DNA of 5,404 nucleotides. Origin: Anaerolineales bacterium. GTDB taxonomy: Bacteria; Chloroflexota; Anaerolineae; 4572-78; NAK82. The position numbers and the translations under genes are program-made. The DNA is taken from NCBI GenBank assembly GCA_024643945.1, contig JAHELX010000456.1, forward strand, positions 1 through 5,404. Reading direction: 5' to 3'. The notes beneath the pieces were generated by a model. It was not told the origin of the DNA. It worked only from the letters and a program-made list of their open reading frames with translations, and made no database searches. This document shows positions 1 to 5,404 of the stretch, in pieces. Numbering within the stretch: the first letter of the stretch is position 1; the number at the start of each line of letters is the position of its first letter.

Positions 1-920
1 TAGTAACGAGCCATCTCAGTGGCGGCGGCGCCCAATAGTCCGTTCTCGACTGCACCACCGCTGTATCGCCCGGAGCGCGGGTCCATCGTGGCCAATGCAG
101 GTGCGTAGATAAAGGGGGTACCCGGTGCGGCTGCTTGTACCAGGCACAGGGTGGCCAGCACTTCACAGTTACCGAGCAGCGTGGTGGAAATCAGGCTGCC
201 CGGGGCTGTGGCCCCCATCAACGGCATGGGCATAACCACCACCGGGATATCCCAGTCCAGTAGCGCCAGGTAGGCATCCGTATACGGCCCCTCAAGGATC
301 AGCGGTGACTGCGGGCACAACAAGAACGAGATGGGATGCTGGCGGCGGATGGTTTCCTGGTCGCCAAAAATTGTCTGCAATATCTCCAGCAGCCATGGCG
401 CGTGCTCGGGGCTGGTGGTCGAAATCTGGACGTGTTTGGAAAAGTTGCGGAAAAGAGTTTGCCAGTAAGTCACCAGGTCGGCCAGCGTCCCATCGCCCTG
501 GCCGCCCTCGACCATACTCCAGTAGACTCCGATCTCATCCAATGTATCGATCAGGCGGGTTGCCTCCAGCCAATCATCGAAGGTGCCAGGCCGGCGCTCC
601 TTTGTCTCCTGATCGAGGACGAACATGGCCTCGCCATCGATAAGAAGCGTGCAATCTCCTGCGTTCATCTGCAGGTCCCAGCCCGGTCTGCGGGCTCCCA
701 GCGTGAACTCTTTGGGCGCGGAGTGCAGCGCCTCTTCTACAAGAGCTCGCGGAATGTGCACGATATTTGTGTTCGCGTCCACTTCGGCCCCGGCATCCCC
801 GAGAATCCGGCGACCCCAGGCCGTGTCTACCCGCACGCCGGTCTTGCCCAGAATCTCCAATGTGCGCTCGTGGACCTGCGCCCGCTCTTCCTCCGAGAGC
901 ACCTGCAACAAAGTTTTCAT
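1..920 (-). CDS. MttB-like (trimethylamine methyltransferase family) protein, C-terminus beyond left edge
   Basis: The reading frame is open from ATG at 920-918 to the window edge, giving 306 residues without a stop; family members are usually about 480-500 residues, so roughly a third is missing. The start is supported by GAGGAG at 932-927, six bases upstream. Family features seen: an N-terminal helical stretch with LEILGKTGVRV (residues 21-31), the FVLDQETKERRPGT segment (100-113) matching the usual DLETGERRP-type motif, MGATAPGSL (235-243), and PGTPFIYAP (266-274) followed by MDPRSG. These line up with the complete paralogue at 3075-4517, but the two are clearly diverged. Known family role: transfer of a methyl group from a methylated amine to a corrinoid protein in the cytoplasm. 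The substrate cannot be read from the sequence. The residue that is pyrrolysine in archaeal MttB would fall about nine codons past the edge, so its identity is unknown. It is probably co-transcribed with the peptidase gene 86 bp upstream. Confidence 0.88.
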   Translation of the reverse strand, partial: MKTLLQVLSEEERAQVHERTLEILGKTGVRVDTAWGRRILGDAGAEVDANTNIVHIPRALVEEALHSAPKEFTLGARRPGWDLQMNAGDCTLLIDGEAMFVLDQETKERRPGTFDDWLEATRLIDTLDEIGVYWSMVEGGQGDGTLADLVTYWQTLFRNFSKHVQISTTSPEHAPWLLEILQTIFGDQETIRRQHPISFLLCPQSPLILEGPYTDAYLALLDWDIPVVVMPMPLMGATAPGSLISTTLLGNCEVLATLCLVQAAAPGTPFIYAPALATMDPRSGRYSGGAVENGLLGAAATEMARY

Positions 921-926
921 TGCCTG

Positions 927-932
927 CTCCTC
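927..932 (-). promoter_or_regulatory. Ribosome binding site of the second MttB-like gene
   Basis: GAGGAG on the minus strand, six bases before the ATG at 920-918. It fixes the start of the left-edge MttB-like gene and matches the sites in front of the other two complete starts in this window. Confidence 0.75.
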
Positions 933-940
933 AAAAAGTG

Positions 941-968
941 GTAGACGGTAGACAGCAGTCAGTAGACA
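941..968. repeat. Heptamer tandem array, consensus GTAGACA (+ strand)
   Basis: Four consecutive 7-base units on the plus strand: GTAGACG, GTAGACA, GCAGTCA, GTAGACA. The third is the most diverged. The array lies in the 86-bp gap between the M28 peptidase gene and the left-edge MttB-like gene, eight bases upstream of the latter's ribosome binding site. A second array with the same period but a different unit lies at 3029-3070. The arrangement resembles the short heptanucleotide tandem repeats (STRR) known from cyanobacterial intergenic regions; its function here is unknown. Confidence 0.7.
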
Positions 969-1006
969 GGGGCTTTACTCCCGACTACCCTCTCGCGTTT
1001 ATCTCC

Positions 1007-3016
1007 CTACAGCGGCAGCATGGCGGCTGCCTCTTCGACGATGTGTGTCAGTTGCCTGATCGCGGACCGGTACGCCGTCGTTACAGACTCGCGCTTGGCG
1101 CGCAGCGTATATTCCTCAGGGCCGAAATCGGTCACGCCGCGGGCCAATTTGTCCTGCAGCGTGTGCAATTCTGCCCATACGTCGGTGATAATAGCCGTGC
1201 GGTCCTCGCCCCAGAACAGATCCCGCCGTCCAGGGTTCCACCCACCGATGGCGTGGCGGTGGTAGACGGGGTAGCTCATTTCCAGAGCACACCAGGCGCC
1301 GCGCAGGCCGGTCTCGTGGTCGCTGAGAGCTGACGTGGCCTGTTCGGCGTCACCCGCCGCCAGATGGGACAAGGCTGCGTCAAGGGCGTGCAGGTCTCGG
1401 TCGTAAAAGACGTGCAAGGGCAAGGCATCCTCGGGCGCTGCGGCATCAAGGTAGTTGAGGTGTGCGATTAAATAGCCCGCCGCCTGGCGCAGGCGATCGT
1501 TGATGGCATCCTGCGCCAGCCCAGTCTGATCCTTTGGAGCCAGTAGAAGATTTAGGTCTCGCGACCGCTGTTCAAGCCGGTCCAATGCCTGCCTCAGGGC
1601 GGCTAACTCCTCATCCCCCTCCTCACTTGCGGAGTTCTCGATCGTGGCCCGCAGACTCTGCGTACGCAGGGTGAACTCATAGGGCAAGATCGGCTGCCGG
1701 TCGAACCGCATCAGCAGCGCTCCATAGAGTTGGACGGTCTCGGTTGCCCGCGCTTGATGGACAATACTCGAATCATCGAACTGGGTGTGATAGATGGTGC
1801 GCTTGGCCTCCTCCAGCGCAAACCTGGGCTGGAGCGGGGGAATGCCAAAATAGGCATAGGTCAGCACCTCAGTCCAGGCAGTCACTTGCTGCTTGACCTG
1901 GAGCGGCGACTGGGGAAAGGTTTGGACCTCATAGTCACCAACGGCCGCCTGGAGAAAGGGTAAAAGTTCCGGCGGGCTGATGAATCCCAATTGCTCTTGT
2001 GCCAGAAGGGCCAGTGTGTCAATGTTGAAGGCGGCGCTTATCCGTCCGTGCCACTCTGGGTGAGCACCCAGCATAGAGTGGCAACCGATCAGCCAGTCGA
2101 AATGGGTATCAGGCGCACCGAACTCTTCAGCGTCGGTGGCGACAAAGAGCAGAGTGTGCTCGGGCTGATAGCCGTGGTCCAACAACGTCCTGGCCATGGC
2201 CAATATGCCCGCCACTCCCACCGCGTTGTCCCAGTAGCCGTGGAACCAGGCGTCGTAATGTGCGCCGATAATCAGATAGCGATCTGCCTGGCGTCCTGGA
2301 ATCTGGCCGATGACGTTGTGCCCTATCCCCTCTGGGTTTGTCTCAACCTGGCTGCGGAGGGTCACTCGCACTGGACCGTCTGCGGTCAGCCGCTCAGCCA
2401 CCCGGGCCCCATCTCGCTTGCAGACTTGAAGGATAGGGATGGTAGGACGCGCCGCGCCATCGTGAGTATTGAGTGCCTGGCCCGACTCGTGTTGGGCGTA
2501 GCCGTTGAGATAGTAGAAAATCAATGCGCGCGCGCCGTGTAGCTCTGCCTCGTGGGCCAGCACATCTACCCAGGGCAGTCGTTTGGTGTCGAAACACACA
2601 AAGACGATCTTGTCCCGCACGTCAAGGCCCAGGTAATCACGCGCAGTGCCGTACCCCGCGTCAACCAGGGGCGCAGTGAGACCCTCTGAGGGCGTGCCGG
2701 GCGTTGGCGGGTACGAGGAAGCTGGCACTGCCTCCCAGCCGCTCAACTCCAGGCTGGCTCCGGCAAAGTCCCAGGCGTATACCGGGAAAGGCTCTTTGCG
2801 CACATCTTGCAGCCCCAATGAGCGCATCTCCTCCAGGATGAGATCGGCTGCCCGGTGCCCAGCCTTAGTGCCGCTGGGGCGGAAGCCCAGCTCATATGTG
2901 CCGATGCTACTCAAATGGCTGGCGAAGCCAAACAGATAATCTGGGTCCAAGTCATCCCAGAAGGTACGTTCCTGCGGGAAGGGGGTTGACCAGGATTTGG
3001 AAAAGGTTGTCTGCAC
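1007..3016 (-). CDS. M28-family zinc metallopeptidase with PA domain, probably cytoplasmic
   Basis: A 669-residue protein. The start chosen is GTG at 3016-3014, because GAGGAG (3030-3025) lies eight bases upstream; the frame stays open to 3223, but that extension would overlap the preceding gene and looks non-coding. Domain order: an N-terminal lid-like region (about 20-110), a PA domain (about 116-214), the M28 catalytic core (about 231-436), and an alpha-helical C-terminal region (about 440-669) placed like the dimerisation domain of glutamate-carboxypeptidase/transferrin-receptor relatives. All expected metal-site residues are visible: His253 and Asp255 in GAHYDAW, bridging Asp263 in YWDNAVG, Glu297-Glu298 in DAEEFG, Asp333 in NIDTLA, and His410 in TIYHTQFDD. 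It should therefore be an active di-zinc aminopeptidase, carboxypeptidase or amidohydrolase. The N-terminus is polar, with no signal peptide or membrane segment. The gene ends in TAG. Sitting between two MttB-like genes, it may act on a methylated-amine conjugate; this is inference only. Confidence 0.9.
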   Translation of the reverse strand: MQTTFSKSWSTPFPQERTFWDDLDPDYLFGFASHLSSIGTYELGFRPSGTKAGHRAADLILEEMRSLGLQDVRKEPFPVYAWDFAGASLELSGWEAVPASSYPPTPGTPSEGLTAPLVDAGYGTARDYLGLDVRDKIVFVCFDTKRLPWVDVLAHEAELHGARALIFYYLNGYAQHESGQALNTHDGAARPTIPILQVCKRDGARVAERLTADGPVRVTLRSQVETNPEGIGHNVIGQIPGRQADRYLIIGAHYDAWFHGYWDNAVGVAGILAMARTLLDHGYQPEHTLLFVATDAEEFGAPDTHFDWLIGCHSMLGAHPEWHGRISAAFNIDTLALLAQEQLGFISPPELLPFLQAAVGDYEVQTFPQSPLQVKQQVTAWTEVLTYAYFGIPPLQPRFALEEAKRTIYHTQFDDSSIVHQARATETVQLYGALLMRFDRQPILPYEFTLRTQSLRATIENSASEEGDEELAALRQALDRLEQRSRDLNLLLAPKDQTGLAQDAINDRLRQAAGYLIAHLNYLDAAAPEDALPLHVFYDRDLHALDAALSHLAAGDAEQATSALSDHETGLRGAWCALEMSYPVYHRHAIGGWNPGRRDLFWGEDRTAIITDVWAELHTLQDKLARGVTDFGPEEYTLRAKRESVTTAYRSAIRQLTHIVEEAAAMLPL

Positions 3017-3024
3017 CCTAACGG

Positions 3025-3030
3025 CTCCTC
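3025..3030 (-). promoter_or_regulatory. Ribosome binding site deciding a GTG start for the M28 peptidase
   Basis: GAGGAG on the minus strand, eight bases before GTG at 3016-3014. This is the deciding evidence for a GTG start over the longer open frame that begins inside the upstream MttB-like gene. The site overlaps the last unit of the heptamer array at 3029-3070. Confidence 0.72.
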
Positions 3031-3070
3031 GAAAAACGTAATGCGACAAACGTAAAACGTGAAGCGTGAC
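3029..3070. repeat. Heptamer tandem array, consensus ACGTRAA (+ strand)
   Basis: Six in-phase 7-base units on the plus strand: TCGAAAA (3029), ACGTAAT (3036), GCGACAA (3043), ACGTAAA (3050), ACGTGAA (3057) and GCGTGAC (3064). Read on the transcribed strand, the core is TTYACGT. The array fills most of the 58-bp gap between the complete MttB-like gene and the M28 peptidase gene and runs into the peptidase ribosome binding site. Outer units are more degenerate than the centre, as expected of a decaying array. It is unrelated in sequence to the array at 941-968 but shares its period and its position just upstream of a start. Confidence 0.72.
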
Positions 3071-3074
3071 GGCG

Positions 3075-4517
3075 TCAGCCCAGATCACGCTCCGCCGCCT
3101 GGAGGATGCGCCCCAGTTCGGCCTGCTTCGCCTCGTCCAACGGCTCGGGAAAATGGTTCTCCAAAATCCAGTTCGTCTTTTCTTGGGCCACCTCGATGGG
3201 GTCTCGGTACCCGCCCCGCTCATTGAGTTGGGCGGTCAGGTCAGAAAACTCCCTCTTGCGTATGTGCTTGCGGGTATGACGCTGGCCAAGGAAATGTCCC
3301 CGCGGCCCTACTGTCTCGATCACGTCCAGCGCCAGCTCTTCCTGGCCGATGTCGAGGCCTGCGAGATCCCTGCGGATGTGGTGGTAGATGTCCGCATCCA
3401 GGACCAGCGCCTCGGGGTAGAGCACCGTGCTGCCCTTTAGCAGCCCCATCCCGCTTCCCGTCTCCGCCCCACACAGCACGCACAACATCGTGGCAACACC
3501 CTCCATCGCACCCATCTGCCAGCCGGGCTCTGGGGCATCCCCACCAAAAGTGCCGGCCAGTGTGGGCACGCCCCACATGTGGGCCAGTTCGACCCCCACC
3601 GCGTAGACGAACGAGGCGGAGGACAGATAGGCCCCCGTCCGTGGGTGCATAATACCCGGCATCATCGAGTGATAAGTCGGCGCGCCAGGGTAGGCCATCT
3701 GAATCAGCACCATAGCCGATACCATCTCGGCATCAGCGACGGCGATCGTACCGGGGATGGTTGCGGGCGCAGTCGAGCCGGTGTTGGCCATAGACATGAA
3801 GCCTACCGGCGCCTCGGCCTCGGCAAAGACCAACGCCGCCTCCAGCCCGCCCTCATCCTGTGCCAGCGGCGCAATGGTACAGATCAGCGATGAGAGCGGC
3901 GGGCGCTGGCGCATCGTCTCCTCATCCCCGGCGACGACCCTTGCCATCTCCACGGCGTAGTGGGCCGCTTGCTCGCCCATCACCGTCTCAGTCTGCACGT
4001 GCTTGATAGTGTTATTAAACGAGGCATCCAACTCGTGCAGGGGCGCTGTGGCTGGATAGTCCTGCGCGCTGACGATGGGCCAGTAAAAGCCGATGGGCGA
4101 CAAATAGTCTGCCACGCGCGCCATCTTGGCCACGTCCTCTTTTACCGAAGGGCGCAGCTTGCGGGTTTCAAAGTCGATCGTCTTTGTCCCGCAGCCATCG
4201 GTGGCGCAGTAATAAGCTGTCCCATCAAGTTTCAGGTCGTATTCCGGCGAGCGAGCGCCCATCGTGTAGAAGCGCGGCGCGTGGGACATCGCCTCCAGCA
4301 CCACGCCCGGCGGGAGCTTGACGATTTGGGTTTCAAAATCCACCTGCGCGCCGTGTTCGGCATAGATCGCCAGCGCCTTTTCCGACGGACAGTGTATGCC
4401 CACCTCCTCCAGGATCACCAAAGTGGCCGCCTTAAGTTGCCCCAACTGTTCATCGCTCAAGATGCGCAGATGGTAGCCAGGGACTATAGGTTGTAGTTGA
4501 GGTGTTTCACCGGACAT
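3075..4517 (-). CDS. MttB-like (trimethylamine methyltransferase family) protein, non-pyrrolysine
   Basis: A complete 480-residue protein, the normal length for the family, ending in TGA at 3077-3075. The start is ATG at 4517-4515, because AGAGGAG (4532-4526) lies eight bases upstream; an ATG at 4586 would add 23 residues that do not look like family sequence. Features: an N-terminal helix with LVILEEVGIHCPSE (33-46), the IDFETRKLRPS segment (114-124), NTGSTAPATIPG (245-256), YPGAPTYHSMMPG (276-288), and GVPTLAGTFGGDAPEPGW (316-333). The last segment covers the position that is pyrrolysine in methanogen MttB; here it is Thr/Phe/Gly with no internal TAG, so this is the larger non-Pyl branch, which includes the glycine betaine:corrinoid methyltransferase MtgB. 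Expected role: demethylation of a quaternary or tertiary amine with transfer to a corrinoid protein in the cytoplasm. The exact substrate is not determinable. It lies 162 bp after the flavoprotein-type gene and 58 bp before the M28 peptidase gene. Confidence 0.92.
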   Translation of the reverse strand: MSGETPQLQPIVPGYHLRILSDEQLGQLKAATLVILEEVGIHCPSEKALAIYAEHGAQVDFETQIVKLPPGVVLEAMSHAPRFYTMGARSPEYDLKLDGTAYYCATDGCGTKTIDFETRKLRPSVKEDVAKMARVADYLSPIGFYWPIVSAQDYPATAPLHELDASFNNTIKHVQTETVMGEQAAHYAVEMARVVAGDEETMRQRPPLSSLICTIAPLAQDEGGLEAALVFAEAEAPVGFMSMANTGSTAPATIPGTIAVADAEMVSAMVLIQMAYPGAPTYHSMMPGIMHPRTGAYLSSASFVYAVGVELAHMWGVPTLAGTFGGDAPEPGWQMGAMEGVATMLCVLCGAETGSGMGLLKGSTVLYPEALVLDADIYHHIRRDLAGLDIGQEELALDVIETVGPRGHFLGQRHTRKHIRKREFSDLTAQLNERGGYRDPIEVAQEKTNWILENHFPEPLDEAKQAELGRILQAAERDLG

Positions 4518-4525
4518 TTGCTCAT

Positions 4526-4532
4526 CTCCTCT
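4526..4532 (-). promoter_or_regulatory. Ribosome binding site of the complete MttB-like gene
   Basis: AGAGGAG on the minus strand, eight bases before ATG at 4517-4515. It supports the 480-residue start over the upstream in-frame ATG at 4586-4584, which has no comparably clear site. Confidence 0.75.
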
Positions 4533-4679
4533 GGACAATCTGCCAGGCATTGTGGTATGCAGTTCCAGCCTCGTCGCGTTGCTCAATTCCCATACCGCCT
4601 ATCCTATCCGCTTCGCCTCCGGCTCTGCCGCTAAAACCGGATGATGTTCGCAAGAAACGCGAAACCCCACGTCATTGCT

Positions 4680-5404
4680 TCAGGAACGGACTCTTATGCC
4701 CTTCGGGTCATACATCGGGCGCAGCGAAGCCCTGGCCGGATAGCGCACGCTCGCCACCTCTATCTCGTAGCTGCCGCTCTCGACGAAATCAGCGGTCACG
4801 CCTTCTCTGTTCTTCATGTGGCCCAGGCCCACCGCCCCGCCAAGCGTATGTCCGTACCCTCCGGTCCCGAGGTAACCAACCCGCTCCCCATCCCGGTAGA
4901 TTGGCTCGCCGCCATACAGCAGAGGCTCTGGGTCCTCCAGCAAGAACTGCACCAGACGGCGCTTGAGAACACCTTCTTCCTTTTGCCGCAAGAGCGCTTC
5001 TCTCCCGATGAAGCCTCCGGGCTTGTCGAAATCTACGGCAAAGCCCAGGCCTACCTCCAATGGCGTATCCGTATTGTCAATATCGTGGCCATAGTCACGG
5101 TAGGCTTTCTCCAGCCGCAGCGTGTCCAGCGCCTGAAATCCAGCATGTTTCAGTCCCACATCTGCACCCGCTTCCACGAGCATATCAAAGACGTGGAGCG
5201 TAAACTCTGTTGGCACGTAGAGCTCCCAGCCCAATTCGCCTACGTATGTAACGCGCAATGCCTTAACGAGCGCATACCCTATGTCTATCTCCTGCATCGT
5301 GAGATAGGGAAATGCTTCGTTCGACATATCCACGTTTGTCAGGCCGCTGATAAGCTGGCGAGATTTCGGCCCCTGGACGTTTATGATGTTGTAACCTGAC
5401 GTTA
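4680..5404 (-). CDS. GcvT-type folate-binding C-terminal part of a dimethylglycine/sarcosine dehydrogenase-like protein, N-terminus beyond right edge
   Basis: The frame is open from the right edge to TGA at 4682-4680, giving 240 visible residues. The in-frame GTG at 5333 is not the start, because coding similarity continues upstream (INVQGPKSRQLISGLTN at visible residues 7-23). Visible motifs: LSNEAF-like DMSNEAFPYL (25-34), TYVGELGWELYVP (52-64), the aminomethyltransferase folate-site segment, LRLEKAYRDYGHDIDN (95-110), PLEVGLGF (114-121), and a GCV_T C-terminal barrel ending RYPARASLRPMYDPKG (220-235). These are typical of the C-terminal half of FAD-dependent dimethylglycine dehydrogenase, sarcosine dehydrogenase and related proteins of about 800-850 residues, which oxidise N-methyl groups and pass the formaldehyde-level carbon to tetrahydrofolate. 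A stand-alone GcvT-like aminomethyltransferase cannot be excluded, since the FAD domain lies outside the window. Same strand as the three downstream genes, which fits betaine or methylamine breakdown. Confidence 0.87.
   Translation of the reverse strand, partial: TSGYNIINVQGPKSRQLISGLTNVDMSNEAFPYLTMQEIDIGYALVKALRVTYVGELGWELYVPTEFTLHVFDMLVEAGADVGLKHAGFQALDTLRLEKAYRDYGHDIDNTDTPLEVGLGFAVDFDKPGGFIGREALLRQKEEGVLKRRLVQFLLEDPEPLLYGGEPIYRDGERVGYLGTGGYGHTLGGAVGLGHMKNREGVTADFVESGSYEIEVASVRYPARASLRPMYDPKGIRVRS

Noticed and set aside
336..1333. Plus-strand open frames antisense to the MttB-like and peptidase genes
   Set aside because: They lie opposite well-supported minus-strand genes, show no recognisable domains, and are the expected by-product of GC-rich coding sequence.
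3017..3223. N-terminal extension of the M28 peptidase frame up to an ATG at 3223
   Set aside because: It would overlap the end of the MttB-like gene by about 150 bases, has an Arg/Trp/Ser-rich composition typical of a shadow frame, and translates through the heptamer array; the GTG at 3016 has a good ribosome binding site.
4518..4586. 23-residue N-terminal extension of the complete MttB-like protein
   Set aside because: No comparably clear ribosome binding site at 4586, no family-like sequence, and a strong AGAGGAG site sits before the internal ATG at 4517.
4646..4665. Imperfect inverted repeat in the 162-bp gap after the GcvT-type gene, considered as a terminator
   Set aside because: The stem is only about six pairs with one bulged base and no U-run follows on the transcribed strand, so it does not look like an intrinsic terminator.
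4535..4679. Possible sigma-70-type promoter in the 162-bp gap upstream of the complete MttB-like gene
   Set aside because: Best pairs (such as TTGCGA or TTGAGC as -35) lack a convincing -10 hexamer at 16-18 bases; a promoter may exist but cannot be supported by eye.
5331..5333. GTG as start of a 217-residue stand-alone GcvT-like protein
   Set aside because: Family-typical coding sequence (VQGPKSRQLISGLTN) continues in frame upstream to the window edge, so the gene begins outside the window.
3960..5399. Plus-strand open frames antisense to the complete MttB-like gene and the GcvT-type gene
   Set aside because: Composition rich in His, Arg and Pro, no domain or motif, and fully opposite to genes with clear family signatures.

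Overview
This window carries four protein-coding genes, all on the minus strand and all apparently parts of one methylated-amine (betaine-type) catabolic cluster. It is visibly GC-rich. Two intergenic gaps contain heptamer tandem repeats, and the gene content is non-pyrrolysine MttB-like methyltransferases beside a dimethylglycine/sarcosine dehydrogenase-type protein. Together these suggest a free-living bacterium. My best guess is Chloroflexota (Anaerolineae/Caldilineae-like), but this rests on general impression and no marker gene in the window fixes the taxon.

Layout in the direction of transcription, from the right edge to the left. (1) 5404-4680 is the C-terminal part of a GcvT/DMGDH-type protein, cut by the right edge. 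It is probably the tetrahydrofolate-binding half of a large FAD-dependent dimethylglycine or sarcosine dehydrogenase. (2) A 162-bp gap is followed by a complete 480-residue trimethylamine methyltransferase (MttB) family protein at 4517-3075. It has no pyrrolysine codon. (3) A 58-bp gap, mostly filled by a six-unit heptamer array, precedes a 669-residue M28-family metallopeptidase at 3016-1007 with a PA domain and all expected zinc ligands. It has no signal peptide, so it is probably cytoplasmic. (4) An 86-bp gap with a second, different heptamer array precedes a second MttB-family protein starting at 920 and running off the left edge. Genes 2, 3 and 4 each have a GAGGAG-type ribosome binding site 6-8 nt before the chosen start.

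How they may work together (inference): the MttB-like proteins would move a methyl group from a quaternary or tertiary amine to a corrinoid protein encoded elsewhere. The flavoprotein would oxidatively demethylate the resulting dimethyl- or monomethyl-glycine-type product and pass the one-carbon unit to tetrahydrofolate. The peptidase could release the methylated substrate from a peptide- or amide-linked conjugate, or process the product. No corrinoid protein, corrinoid:folate methyltransferase, transporter or regulator is visible. No RNA genes, CRISPR arrays or mobile elements were seen. There is no gene-free stretch longer than 300 bases.
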